Below, piece after piece: positions 38,665-47,782 of a DNA stretch of 64,000 nucleotides (position 1 is the first letter of the stretch; each line of letters begins with the position of its first letter). The stretch lies in assembly GCA_900049755.1 (NCBI GenBank), contig LT160593.1, positions 1,422,164 through 1,486,163 of the forward strand, read 5' to 3'. Source of the stretch: Corynebacterium provencense (GTDB lineage Bacteria; Actinomycetota; Actinomycetes; Mycobacteriales; Mycobacteriaceae). The notes beneath the pieces are model-generated. The model saw nothing but the letters and a program-made list of their open reading frames with translations. It was not told the DNA's origin and made no database searches. The position numbers and the translations under genes were made by a program.

Positions 38665-39693
38665 CTACTCTCCCGCGAGGATGCGGCTGACATAGTGGGC
38701 GACGGCATGGACCGAACTGATGGTTCCGGGGTAGTCCAGGTAGGTCGGCCCCAGGACGCCCATCCCCCCGAGAATCTCATCACGCGAGCCGTAGCCGGTG
38801 GACACCACCGTGGCGGACTGCAGTTCCGCGGGAGTGTTCTCCTCCCCGATCGTGACCGAGACACCCAGGTCCCGGACACCGGACAGGAGCCGGAGAACCA
38901 CGACCTGTTCCTCGAGGGCGTCGAGCACGCCCTCGAGTTCGCCGACACGGACGATGTTCGGTGTACCGGCGATCATCAGCCGGTCGTTGGACCGCTCCAG
39001 CATCGTCTCGACAAGGACCGTGGCACAGGCCAGTGCGGCGTCCTTCAGCTCCGGGGGAACTCTCAGATCCTCACCCGAGGCCATTGCGGCGATCTCCGCC
39101 GAAGCGTCGTCGAGGGTGTGCCCGACGAGAGTGGAGTTGATGAGGTCCCTCAGGCGAGGCACGTCATCGTCCGGGAGGGGGGCAGTCAGATCCACGTTTC
39201 GCTGGTCTACCTGCCCGGTGTCGGTGATCAGCACCAGCAGCAGACGGGACGGTGCCAGCTTCACCACTTCACAGTGCTTGACACGCCCTCTCCTCAGGTC
39301 CGGCAGCTGGGCGACAGCCACCTGCCGGGTCAGCTGGGCGAGCAGTTGGACACTGCGTCTCAGGACATCGGCCATGTCGACACCCTCCTCGAGGAAACGG
39401 AGGATCGCGCGGCGTTCCGGGGCACTCAACGGCTTGATGCGGTGGATCCCGTCGACGAACACACGGTAGGCCTTCTCCGTGGGGATCCTCCCCGAACTGG
39501 CGTGCTGCTGGGTGATGAAGCCCTCGGACTCCAGCACGGCCATGTCGTTGCGTACGGTGGCCGAGGACACCCCGAGACTGTGCCTCTCCACCAGCGCCTT
39601 CGAGCCCACAGGTTCCTGGGTGGAGATGAAGTCCGCGACAATGGCCCGCAGCACTTCTCCGCGTCGCTGATCTGCCGTACTCGCCTTCGTCAT
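38665..39693 (-). CDS. hrcA: heat-inducible transcription repressor HrcA
   Basis: A 342-residue repressor of CIRCE-controlled chaperone genes. Winged helix with [40 protein letters not shown], followed by the GAF-like domain. ATG at 39693 is 7 bases after TAGGCT, and hemW ends 11 bases upstream, so the -10 lies in the hemW 3-prime end and the hrcA mRNA may be leaderless. I see no CIRCE element (TTAGCACTC-N9-GAGTGCTAA) in this gap. Confidence 0.95.
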   Translation of the reverse strand: MTKASTADQRRGEVLRAIVADFISTQEPVGSKALVERHSLGVSSATVRNDMAVLESEGFITQQHASSGRIPTEKAYRVFVDGIHRIKPLSAPERRAILRFLEEGVDMADVLRRSVQLLAQLTRQVAVAQLPDLRRGRVKHCEVVKLAPSRLLLVLITDTGQVDQRNVDLTAPLPDDDVPRLRDLINSTLVGHTLDDASAEIAAMASGEDLRVPPELKDAALACATVLVETMLERSNDRLMIAGTPNIVRVGELEGVLDALEEQVVVLRLLSGVRDLGVSVTIGEENTPAELQSATVVSTGYGSRDEILGGMGVLGPTYLDYPGTISSVHAVAHYVSRILAGE

Positions 39694-39703
39694 AGGTCCA
39701 AGC

Positions 39704-40933
39704 CTAATAGGTCCCGGACCGGCCGGCGCCGACACAGCGTCGGTCCTCCTCGACGAGGATGTCGGTGATGATGCCGTCGGCGAGCAGCCGCCCGGCGTCG
39801 GTGACCCTGGTTCGCCCCCCGGACTTTTCCAGCAGCCCGAGACCGACATCCCGGGCCACCGTCTCCGGGGCCCCCGCGAGCATCTCGTCGGGCAGACCTT
39901 CGGACAGCCGGAGCCCCGTCATGATCCTCTCCACGTGAGCGTCGGCGGCGCTGAGCATCTCGACCCCGGTGACCGGCGAACCTCCGGAGGACAGTGCCTC
40001 CGCGTACCGGCGGGGAAGCTTCGCGTTGACCAGCCTGGTGGTGCCGTCGTGACTGCCCTCGACCCCCTCGCGCAGACGTACGCAACCGTGGGCTCCCGGA
40101 CCGGCACCCCACCACTGGCCACCCCGCCAGTAGACGAGGTTGTGCCTGCACTCCCCACCCGGTCGCGACCAGTTGGAGACCTCGTACCAGTGCATTCCGG
40201 CGCCCCGGAGCGCGGCGTCCACCATCTCGTAACGGTCGGCGTAGGTGTCTTCGTCGGGGGCGGGAAGCTGACCCCGGCGGACCTTGCGGGCCATGGCCGT
40301 GCCGTCCTCGACGATGAGCGAATAGGCCGAGATGTGGTCCACCCCGGTCGCCAGGGCGGCGTCCAGGCTACGTCTCAGGTCCTCGTCGGTCTCCGTGGGC
40401 GTGCCGTAGATGAGGTCGAGGTTGACATGTCTGAACCCGGCCCCGGTCGCCTCCACCGCCGCGGCGGTGGCCCGTCCCGGGGTGTGGTTGCGTTCCAGGA
40501 TCTTCAGCACCCGGGCTGAGGCGGACTGCATGCCGAGCGAGATCCGGGTGAAGCCTGCGTCCAGCAGGGTCGCGAAAAATTCCGGTGAGGTTGATTCCGG
40601 GTTGGACTCCGTGGTCACCTCGGCGTCCGGTGCAAGACCGAGGCTGCGCCGCACCGCGCGCAGCACCCCGGCAAGTCCGTCCGCGCCCAGCAGGGACGGG
40701 GTGCCTCCCCCGATGAACACCGTGGACGGCGGCCCCGGGCGGTCCCAGTCAGCTGCCGCCCGGTCCAGTTCACGTTCCAGAGAACTGAGGTAGGTCTCCA
40801 CCGAGGAGGTGCCGTCCTCGCCGGGAGTGTAGGTGTTGAAGTCGCAGTATCCGCAACGGGTGGTGCAGAACGGGACATGGATGTACAGGCCGTGTGTGTC
40901 GTGCTGCGTGTCCATTGACTGCAGCGTACTCAT
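39704..40933 (-). CDS. hemW: radical SAM haem chaperone HemW
   Basis: A 409-residue radical SAM protein with C23-x3-C27-x2-C30 ([10 protein letters not shown]), [16 protein letters not shown] and the HemW C-terminal domain. Relatives bind haem and insert it into respiratory enzymes; the older name is coproporphyrinogen III oxidase-like. It overlaps the upstream unknown gene by 4 bases (ATGA). Equivalent to Rv2388c. Confidence 0.92.
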   Translation of the reverse strand: MSTLQSMDTQHDTHGLYIHVPFCTTRCGYCDFNTYTPGEDGTSSVETYLSSLERELDRAAADWDRPGPPSTVFIGGGTPSLLGADGLAGVLRAVRRSLGLAPDAEVTTESNPESTSPEFFATLLDAGFTRISLGMQSASARVLKILERNHTPGRATAAAVEATGAGFRHVNLDLIYGTPTETDEDLRRSLDAALATGVDHISAYSLIVEDGTAMARKVRRGQLPAPDEDTYADRYEMVDAALRGAGMHWYEVSNWSRPGGECRHNLVYWRGGQWWGAGPGAHGCVRLREGVEGSHDGTTRLVNAKLPRRYAEALSSGGSPVTGVEMLSAADAHVERIMTGLRLSEGLPDEMLAGAPETVARDVGLGLLEKSGGRTRVTDAGRLLADGIITDILVEEDRRCVGAGRSGTY

Positions 40934-41625
40934 CCCACCGCCGAACCGCGGCGTCGGTTGCGGTTACGGGCCCTGACACGCGCGAGGACTCTCTCGACCC
41001 TGGCTCGTTCAGCCAGGAACTCCGGAGGCGCCTCCCCCTGCATGTCGGCGACCAGAGCGGCGTGGTCGCCGACGACCTCCCGGTTCCAGGTCGCCACCGT
41101 GTCCCTGGTGTGACGCCAGGCGCGGGCGAACGACTGAGGAAGCAGGACTGTCTGACGTTCGACAGCTTCCTCGGTCTGGGCGACGACCCATTCTGCGAGC
41201 TCGGCGAGCTCCCCGGTGAGTTCTTCGTTGCGTCTCCGCAGTGTCATCCTCAGTGTCGCTGTGCTGACCACCGGCGGCTCCGGCACGGGTTGCGCGGTGG
41301 AATCCGGGAGTTTCTGCCGGGGATGCAGGAAGGACAGGGTCCGGCCCGGGTGGTACCAGGTGTCCGTGGGTGCCGACAGGGTCCCCGCGTTCACCCCGGA
41401 GACGAACGCCTGGCGCAGCCCGTTGAGCTCCGCGAGATACTGGCGCACTTCCGGTCTGCCCTGCTCCACGGACTCGGCGAGCTCCTCCATGCAGTCCCCG
41501 ACCAGCAGGACGTCCCAGTCCGTCATTGCCGCGGCGACGTGGTCGATACCCTCCGCGATCTCGTCACCGATGTCGTACACACCCTGGGTGAGCTCCCGGA
41601 GACGCAGGCGGGCGGCATCGTGCAC
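40930..41625 (-). CDS. hypothetical helical protein before hemW
   Basis: A 231-residue protein, mostly alpha-helical (MTLRRRNEELTGELAELAEW, REVVGDHAALVADMQ), with a very basic end. No membrane helix or signal peptide and no family recognised. GTG at 41625 behind AGGAGAGGAG. Its stop overlaps the hemW start, suggesting coupling. Function unknown. Confidence 0.75.
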   Translation of the reverse strand: MHDAARLRLRELTQGVYDIGDEIAEGIDHVAAAMTDWDVLLVGDCMEELAESVEQGRPEVRQYLAELNGLRQAFVSGVNAGTLSAPTDTWYHPGRTLSFLHPRQKLPDSTAQPVPEPPVVSTATLRMTLRRRNEELTGELAELAEWVVAQTEEAVERQTVLLPQSFARAWRHTRDTVATWNREVVGDHAALVADMQGEAPPEFLAERARVERVLARVRARNRNRRRGSAVG

Positions 41626-41743
41626 GTCGGTCTCCTCTCCTCAGGCGTCATGGTGGAACGTGACAACCATAGGACAGACGACACCCCGGCCACGGGAGGC
41701 GGGGCCGGGGTGTGACGGGTGTGGAGGACGGGTTCTCCAGAGG

Positions 41744-43591
41744 TCAGTGGGAGGTGTAGATCCACGCGATGTCGTCGGCGAAGTTCCGCGCCACGGCGAA
41801 CCGCTTGACCTTCATCGACGGTGTCATCTCGCCCCGTTCCTCACTGAAGTCACGGGCGCAGATCCGGAACTTCTTGATGCCTTCGGCGTGGGAGACGGTG
41901 TCATTCGCCTCATTGACGGCGTCCTGGATCTCCGCGCGCAGGACCGGGTTCTTCGCCAGCTCTCGCACCGGGGTGTCGGCGTCGACGTTGTTGCGCTTCT
42001 TCCACGCCGGGAGGGCATCCTCGTCCAGGGTGATGAGGGCGCCGACGAACTTCTGGTCGTCTCCGACGACCATCGCCTGGGAGATCAGCGGAGCCGAGCG
42101 CAGAATGTCCTCCAGCGGCCCCGGGGAGACATTCTTGCCTCCTGCGGTGACGATGATCTCCTTCTTCCTGCCGGTGATCTTCAGGTGGCCGGTCGGCAGC
42201 AGGGCGCCGAGGTCTCCGGAGCGCAGGAAACCGTCCTCCGTGAAACTCTCCCTGGTCGCCTCCTCATTGTTCCAGTAGCCGTCGAAGACGACGACGCCTT
42301 TCATGAGGATCTCACCGTCGTCGGCGATTCGGACGGTGTTGCCGCCGACAGGCTTGCCGACGGTGCCGATGATGTTGTCGGGTTCGAAGTTCACGGCGAT
42401 GGCGGCCGTTGTCTCGGTCATGCCGTAGCCTTCGTAGATCCGGACGCCGATACCGCGGAAGAAGTGCATGAGCTCGGGGTTCAGCGCCGAACCTCCGGAA
42501 ATGCAGTACTGCAGTGCGCCGCCGAGCGCTTCACGCACCTTGCGGTAGACCAACCGGTCGAACAGGGCACGGCGCGCACGAAGCAGTCGACCGGGCCCCT
42601 CAGGGGTGTCGACGGCCTTGGAGTACTCGACGGCGGTCTTCTCTGCGAGGGGGAAGATCTTCGCGCCGACGCCCCCTCCGTCGACGGCCTTCGACTTCAC
42701 CCCGGCGTGCACCTTCTCGAAGACCCTGGGGACGCCGAGGATGAGATGCGGCTGGGCTCGGGTGAACTCGGGGACGAGGGTGGACATGTCCGACCAGTGT
42801 GACTGGGTCGCCCCGCCCAGGGTGGTCGCCAGTGACACCGCCCGGGACAGCACGTGCGCCAGGGGGAGGAATGTCAGGCCCCGGTTGCCTTCGACGGCGA
42901 TGCCGCCGATCGGGTTCGTGAGGATCGCACGGACCTCACCGAGCCAGTTGGAGTGCAGCAGCCTGCAACCCTTGGGCCGGCCTGTGGTGCCGGAGGTGTA
43001 GACCAGGGACGCAAGGTCGGAGGATCGGGTGGCATCGATCCTGGCGTCGACGTCGGCGTCGGGAATGTCCTTCCCTTCCTCGATGAGCGTGTCGACCGCC
43101 CCTTCGGTGATGGTCAGGACCCGGTCGAGGTGGGCGCCTGACCCGTTGTCCGGTCCCGCACCCGTTGCCGGGGAACCGGAGTTGACGAACGTCTCCAGGC
43201 GGGTGGCGTGGCCGGACTTCTCGGCGATCCCGATCCGTGCCCCGGAATCCTCGACGATCCACTCACACTGCGAGGTCGAGGACGAGGGGTAGATCGGCAC
43301 GGAGACCGCGCCCGCGGCCATGATCGCGAAGTCGAAGAGGTTCCACTCGTAGCGGGTGTCCGACATGAGGACCACCCGGTCACCCTGTTCGACACCGTTG
43401 GCGATGAGACCCTTGGCGACACCGTAGACCTCGCGGAGGAACTCGTCGGCCCGGACGTCGACCCACTCGAACTTCCGGGGGCGGCTGTAGAGAACGGTCT
43501 GCGGCCGACGGCGGGTGTTGTCGCGCAGAACGGTCAGACAGGTTTCGTTCTCTCCGACCGTGAACAGTGCCTCCGAGGAGTACTCCTGCAT
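41744..43591 (-). CDS. long-chain fatty-acid-CoA ligase (FadD15-like)
   Basis: A 615-residue adenylate-forming enzyme. Motifs LVYTSGTTGRPKGC, YGMTETTA, LRSGDLGALLPTGHLKITGRKKEIIVTAGGKNVSP and a C-terminal Lys in MTPSMKVKRF. It activates fatty acids to acyl-CoA. The sequence is closest in pattern to the FadD15 type of mycobacteria. ATG at 43591 with AAGGAGAG upstream; an upstream in-frame extension is rejected. Confidence 0.92.
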   Translation of the reverse strand: MQEYSSEALFTVGENETCLTVLRDNTRRRPQTVLYSRPRKFEWVDVRADEFLREVYGVAKGLIANGVEQGDRVVLMSDTRYEWNLFDFAIMAAGAVSVPIYPSSSTSQCEWIVEDSGARIGIAEKSGHATRLETFVNSGSPATGAGPDNGSGAHLDRVLTITEGAVDTLIEEGKDIPDADVDARIDATRSSDLASLVYTSGTTGRPKGCRLLHSNWLGEVRAILTNPIGGIAVEGNRGLTFLPLAHVLSRAVSLATTLGGATQSHWSDMSTLVPEFTRAQPHLILGVPRVFEKVHAGVKSKAVDGGGVGAKIFPLAEKTAVEYSKAVDTPEGPGRLLRARRALFDRLVYRKVREALGGALQYCISGGSALNPELMHFFRGIGVRIYEGYGMTETTAAIAVNFEPDNIIGTVGKPVGGNTVRIADDGEILMKGVVVFDGYWNNEEATRESFTEDGFLRSGDLGALLPTGHLKITGRKKEIIVTAGGKNVSPGPLEDILRSAPLISQAMVVGDDQKFVGALITLDEDALPAWKKRNNVDADTPVRELAKNPVLRAEIQDAVNEANDTVSHAEGIKKFRICARDFSEERGEMTPSMKVKRFAVARNFADDIAWIYTSH

Positions 43592-43701
43592 GTCTCTCCT
43601 TACAGTCAGTGCCTGAGTGTGGCTCGCGACACATTGTGAAATCATCAATATGCGAACATACCCCCGGGGATTCTGTCGCGGGACAAATCGGGAAGATCAG
43701 C

Positions 43702-43788
43702 TCAGAAAATCGCCGTGACCGCCCATACTATTACAAGGAAAACGATAAGGAGGACCAGGGCCTGCCGTACCCGTGAATGCTGCTTCAC
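43702..43788 (-). CDS. 28-residue single-helix membrane protein
   Basis: GTG at 43788, behind GGAGG at 9 bases, opens a 28-codon frame: MKQHSRVRQ then a 17-residue hydrophobic stretch (ALVLLIVFLVIVWAVTAIF). The N-terminus is basic, giving an N-in orientation. It overlaps the upstream 79-residue gene stop by 4 bases (GTGA), so the two would be translated together. The pure hydrophobic design with basic flank makes chance less likely. No function known. Confidence 0.6.
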   Translation of the reverse strand: MKQHSRVRQALVLLIVFLVIVWAVTAIF

Positions 43789-44024
43789 CGCCGGGCACCT
43801 CCTTCCCTGTCTCTGTCACCCGGTCCGGCACCGGAACCGCCGCTGCCACGGGAGACACCACCGAAAGCCCGGCGCTCCGCCTCGTCAGGGGGAAGAACAA
43901 GGGCAAGGACGCGGAGCAGGACCACTGCCGCCGCCAGAGCGACGACAGAGAGTGCCGCCAGCACCAGAGGAGTCTGGAACCACACCGGCAGGCCGATCAC
44001 CCACTGCTCGAATCCGTCCGTCAC
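43785..44024 (-). CDS. 79-residue small membrane protein
   Basis: A 79-residue protein with one membrane helix (about 17-43, PLVLAALSVVALAAAVVLLRVLALVL) and a disordered Gly/Ser/Arg tail. GTG at 44024, 10 bases after the M3 peptidase stop, so it is probably co-transcribed with that gene and the 28-residue gene. No recognised family. Confidence 0.68.
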   Translation of the reverse strand: MTDGFEQWVIGLPVWFQTPLVLAALSVVALAAAVVLLRVLALVLPPDEAERRAFGGVSRGSGGSGAGPGDRDREGGARR

Positions 44025-44034
44025 CCGGTCGATA

Positions 44035-46125
44035 CTACCCGGACACCGGCCCCGACCCGGACAGTCCCCGTCGGCTCAGCAACGGTGCGACACTGCGTTG
44101 CCTGCCCCTGAACATCCAGAAAGCGTCGTCGTAGTCGATCGTCGCACCACGCGACAGGATCATCCGCCGGAACCTCTCCCCCGCAAAACGCACGTCGTCC
44201 GGGTCCGGATGCTGTGTCACCTCTCCGGCGGCCGCACCGGTGTCGACGAAACCGTCGAAGCCGTCGGCGTCGAGAACCTCCGCCCACAGGTAGCTCCAGT
44301 AGTCCGCCGAATAGCCGCCGGCGAAGATGTGGCTGAAGAAGGTCGAGGAGTAGCGGGGCCCCACACCGGGAACTGTGAGACCGGCGTCCTCCAGCGCCGC
44401 ACGCTCGAACGCCGCCACATCGGTGACCTCGGCGGCCCGGCGGGACGACAGCCGGTGCCAGGCAAGGTCCACCCGGCAAGCGGCGATGAACTCCGTCAGG
44501 GCGACCCCCTGCCCCCACCGGGCCTCGGCCTTCACCGCCGACACCAGGTCAGGAGGCAGCGGCTCCCCGGTCTCGACGTGCCGCGCGTAGTGGGAGAGGA
44601 CCTCCGGCTCCAGCGCCCAGTTCTCGTTGATCTGACTCGGGAACTCCACGAAGTCCCGGGGCACGTTGGTCCCCGACAGTGACGGGTACCGCACATCGGA
44701 GAGCAGTCCGTGCAGTCCGTGCCCGAACTCGTGGAACAGCGTGGTGACCTCGTCGAGGGAGAGTAACGCCTCCTCCCCCTCCGCCGGCCTGGCGATGTTG
44801 AGGACGTTGACGACCACCGGAGTCTGCCCCAGCAGCCTGTTCTGGTCGACGAAGCTGCTCATCCACGCTCCGCCCCTTTTCGTCGGACGGGCGTACAGGT
44901 CGGTGAGCAGCAGACCGAGTGACTCTCCGCCCCGGTCCGGACCTTCACTGACCTCCCAGACCCTGACATCCGGGTGGTATCCGGCCAGATCGTCCCTGGG
45001 GGTGACCCGGATTCCGTAGAGCCGTTCGGCCGCGTAGAAGACGCCGTCACGCAGCACCCTGGTCAGCGGAAAGTACTTTCTGAGCCCGGAGGTGTCCACC
45101 GCCAGGTCCTCCTCGCGCAGTCTGGCGGACCAGTAGGGCAGGTCCGCCTCGCCGAGGGTCTCCGCCTCCACTCCGTTGACGTGCGCGAGATCGAGGGCAC
45201 GCTTGTGCTCGCCGAGGGCGTTGTCGACGGCCGCCGGTGTCACCGTGTCCAGCAGCTCTTCGACAGCGTCGACCGTTCCTGCAGTCTCCCCCTCCGCCAC
45301 GAACTCCGCATGGTGGGCGTAGCCCAGAAGCTCCGCACGCCGGGCCCGCAACCTCACGGTCTCCAGGACCACACCGGAATTGTCCGCCGCTCCTGCACTG
45401 CCGCGCGCCCGCGATGCCGAGGCGATCTCGCGGCGCAGGTCCGCGTCGGCGAGCTCCTCCAGCACCGGCTGCACGGCCGGCAGTCCGAGCCGGATCAGCC
45501 AGCCCTGTCTGCCCTCCGCCTCCGCGTCGGCGCGCAGCTGCTCCCGGCGCGACTCGTCGAGGCCCTCCAGTTTCGCTTCATCGGTCACGGCCACGGCGTT
45601 GCGTACGGTGGACTCCATGAGGTTGCGGGAGAACCTGGTGGACAGTTCCGCCAGGCGGGTGTCGATCGCCGCCAGTTCCTCCCGACCGGCGTCGTCGAGG
45701 TCCGCCCCTCCCCTGCGGAAGGCTCGCAGCCAGTGGTCGAGCAGAGCGGCGTTCTCACTTCCCTCGGGCTGGGCAGGCATTGCCTTCACCCGGGCGTACA
45801 GCTCCCGGTCGAGCAGGATGCGGGAGTTGTGGGCGGAGAGCTCCGGCGCCACGGTCTCCTCGACGGCGGTGATCTCGTCGGTGGCGTCCGTCCCCGCGTA
45901 ATTGAACACGATGGCCAGCACACGTTGCAGCATCTGGCCGGACGCCTCCAGTGCGTCCATGGTGTTCTCCCAGGTCGGGGGTTCGCTGAGACCTGTGATC
46001 GCGGCGATCTCGGCGTCGTGCTCCTGCAGTGCGGCGCGGAAGGTCGGCACCAGGTCGCTGACCCGGACCGCGGCGAAGTCCGGGAGTTCGTGGTCGAGGG
46101 GGGAAGGTTCCAGCAGCGGATTCAT
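44035..46125 (-). CDS. dcp: M3 family oligopeptidase (peptidyl-dipeptidase Dcp-like)
   Basis: A 696-residue zinc peptidase of the M3 family. Active site HEFGHGLHGL plus a downstream Glu (FPSQINENW). The N-terminal helical region and the C-terminal PRYSSTFFSHIFAGGYSADYWSYLWAEVLDAD block are intact. It cleaves short peptides in the cytoplasm. ATG at 46125 lies 7 bases after TACCCT. Divergent from the esterase gene. Confidence 0.93.
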   Translation of the reverse strand: MNPLLEPSPLDHELPDFAAVRVSDLVPTFRAALQEHDAEIAAITGLSEPPTWENTMDALEASGQMLQRVLAIVFNYAGTDATDEITAVEETVAPELSAHNSRILLDRELYARVKAMPAQPEGSENAALLDHWLRAFRRGGADLDDAGREELAAIDTRLAELSTRFSRNLMESTVRNAVAVTDEAKLEGLDESRREQLRADAEAEGRQGWLIRLGLPAVQPVLEELADADLRREIASASRARGSAGAADNSGVVLETVRLRARRAELLGYAHHAEFVAEGETAGTVDAVEELLDTVTPAAVDNALGEHKRALDLAHVNGVEAETLGEADLPYWSARLREEDLAVDTSGLRKYFPLTRVLRDGVFYAAERLYGIRVTPRDDLAGYHPDVRVWEVSEGPDRGGESLGLLLTDLYARPTKRGGAWMSSFVDQNRLLGQTPVVVNVLNIARPAEGEEALLSLDEVTTLFHEFGHGLHGLLSDVRYPSLSGTNVPRDFVEFPSQINENWALEPEVLSHYARHVETGEPLPPDLVSAVKAEARWGQGVALTEFIAACRVDLAWHRLSSRRAAEVTDVAAFERAALEDAGLTVPGVGPRYSSTFFSHIFAGGYSADYWSYLWAEVLDADGFDGFVDTGAAAGEVTQHPDPDDVRFAGERFRRMILSRGATIDYDDAFWMFRGRQRSVAPLLSRRGLSGSGPVSG

Positions 46126-46161
46126 GCCCTCAAGGGTAGCCGGGGCCCTAGAGTGGTCCGC
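46126..46161. promoter_or_regulatory. back-to-back leaderless promoters, dcp and esterase
   Basis: Leftward TACCCT (46138-46133) then 7 bases and the dcp ATG; rightward TAGAGT (46149-46154) then 7 bases and the esterase ATG. Only 36 bases separate the two genes, so the -35 regions lie inside the opposite gene or its leader. Confidence 0.55.
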
Positions 46162-47730
46162 ATGACCGACTCCCGGGCACCGCTGTTCACCACCCCGCAC
46201 GGCACCGTCTCCGGCACCCGCCGCGGTGGCGTCCACGTGTTCCGCGCTGTGCCTGTGGCGCACAGTCCGGGGTTCGCCCCGCCGGCACCGCCGGAGTCCT
46301 GGCAGGGGGTGCTGGACTGCTCCGACTCCTCCCGCCGCCGGGGTCTGCGAACGGCCACCACCGTCTCCGTCTTCGCCCCGGAGGGGGCGGAGGTGGCGTC
46401 CTGTCCCGTCATCGCGTGGATCCACGGGGGCCGTTTCGAGGAGGGCCACGGTGACGACGGATTCTACGACGGGTCGGTCCTGGCGTCAGCGGGGTGCGTC
46501 GTGGTGACCCTGAACTACCGGAAGTGTCTCGAGGGTTTCATCCCCCTGGACGGGGACACCCCCGGCGCTTTCCGGGGGGTGGATGACCTCGTCCACGCTC
46601 TGCGGTGGGTGCAGGACGCCGTGTCCGCCGTGGGCGGTGACCCGGACAATGTCACCCTGGCGGGCCAGTCCGCCGGCGGCGGGCTGATCATGCAGCTGCT
46701 CACCGAACGCCGTGCGGACGCCCTGTTCCACCGGGCCGTGGTCCTGTCTCCGGGACTGCCGAGGATCCGGCCGCGCAACGGCTGGAGGCTGCGCCGGGCG
46801 GTCACGGCGGCGGGTCTCGGCGGTCCCCTCACCCTGGAACGGGTCAGCGATCTCGGCGAGGACCGGCTGCGGCGGGCGGCCCGGCCTTTTTCTTTTTCAC
46901 ATTCTGATGTGGATAAAAGACCGGGGGGGTCCCGGGGTTCCCGGGGGGCGACAAGGGCCCCCCGGTTACCCCCGGGGCCAACGCCCGGGGCAGCCCCTTT
47001 GGCTCCGGGCGGTCCCCTCACCCTGGAACGGGTCAGCGATCTCGGCGAGGACCGGCTGCGGCGGGCGTACCGGCTGCTCGCCGGCGTCTACGCCACCGAC
47101 TGCGCCCTCGGGCCGGGACCGGTCGACCTGCACCGGCTGCGTGACGTCCCTCTGCTGGTCTCGACCATGGAGGATGAACTGGTCCGCTTCCCCGGGGTGG
47201 CCGGGACGGACCGGTGGCTGCACCGTTCCGGTCTCCCCGCCGGGGTTCTGGCCCCGGGGATGCTGGCGCTGGGGGTCCCTCCGGGCAGTCTCGCGGCATG
47301 GTGCCGTCAGGTCGACGGTGACCGCCCGTTGGGACGGACCGTCGGCGACACGATGGTCCGACGGTGGGCCTCTGGACTGCTCGAGGCCGCTCCCGGCCGT
47401 GATGTCTGGGCCTGTGAGTTCCGGGGCGGGGAGCTGGCCGACGGGCAGCGGATCGACGCTCTCCACTGCGGTGAACTCCCCGTACTGTTCGGCACCGTCG
47501 GTGTCGACCCCCCACTGGTGCGGAGATTCTGCGGGCCTGACGCCCCGCACCGTCTGGAAGGGCTGGGAAGGGAGCTGCGCTCGGAGATCGTGTCCTTCGC
47601 CCACGGCCGGGAGCCGGGGTGGCCGCGGTGGGCGGAGGGGCGGATCTCACGCATCTTCGACCTGACCGGTGGTCCCTCCACGACCGGTCGGGACATCCTC
47701 CGCACTGTCCGGACCCTGCTGCCACTGTGA
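46162..47730 (+). CDS. carboxylesterase family protein with internal insertion
   Basis: A 522-residue alpha/beta hydrolase of the type B carboxylesterase family. Oxyanion motif WIHGGRF and nucleophile elbow AGQSAGGG with S170. The region 46819-47067 is abnormal: a 60-bp sequence is duplicated and separated by 129 bp of unrelated, homopolymer-rich DNA that adds about 63 residues in frame. Without it the text reads smoothly through DRLRRAYRLLAG. The insertion lies in the cap region, so activity is uncertain. ATG at 46162 is leaderless in style. Confidence 0.8.
   Translation: MTDSRAPLFTTPHGTVSGTRRGGVHVFRAVPVAHSPGFAPPAPPESWQGVLDCSDSSRRRGLRTATTVSVFAPEGAEVASCPVIAWIHGGRFEEGHGDDGFYDGSVLASAGCVVVTLNYRKCLEGFIPLDGDTPGAFRGVDDLVHALRWVQDAVSAVGGDPDNVTLAGQSAGGGLIMQLLTERRADALFHRAVVLSPGLPRIRPRNGWRLRRAVTAAGLGGPLTLERVSDLGEDRLRRAARPFSFSHSDVDKRPGGSRGSRGATRAPRLPPGPTPGAAPLAPGGPLTLERVSDLGEDRLRRAYRLLAGVYATDCALGPGPVDLHRLRDVPLLVSTMEDELVRFPGVAGTDRWLHRSGLPAGVLAPGMLALGVPPGSLAAWCRQVDGDRPLGRTVGDTMVRRWASGLLEAAPGRDVWACEFRGGELADGQRIDALHCGELPVLFGTVGVDPPLVRRFCGPDAPHRLEGLGRELRSEIVSFAHGREPGWPRWAEGRISRIFDLTGGPSTTGRDILRTVRTLLPL
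46819..47067. repeat. 60-bp direct repeats around a 129-bp odd insert
   Basis: 46819-46878 and 47008-47067 are identical over 60 bases. The intervening 46879-47007 begins with a T-rich run (CCTTTTTCTTTTTCACATTC) and continues as runs of G and C with palindromes such as CCCCGGGG. The offset is 189 bases, a multiple of 3. The composition differs sharply from both flanks. No transposase or known element lies inside. Confidence 0.95.
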
Positions 47731-47782
47731 CCGGGTGACCGTCACTCGCCCGGTTGTCGGGCCCGGCCCTACACTGAACCGC

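Noticed and set aside
38594-39703. CIRCE operator near hrcA and dnaJ
   Set aside because: No TTAGCACTC-N9-GAGTGCTAA or close variant found upstream of either gene.
44974-46161. Very long N-terminal extension of the esterase gene
   Set aside because: It runs antisense through the dcp gene; the leaderless-type ATG at 46162 is the sensible start.
46819-47067. Direct repeats as target-site duplication of an insertion sequence
   Set aside because: A 60-bp duplication is far too long for known elements, and the 129-bp filler has no terminal inverted repeats or transposase.
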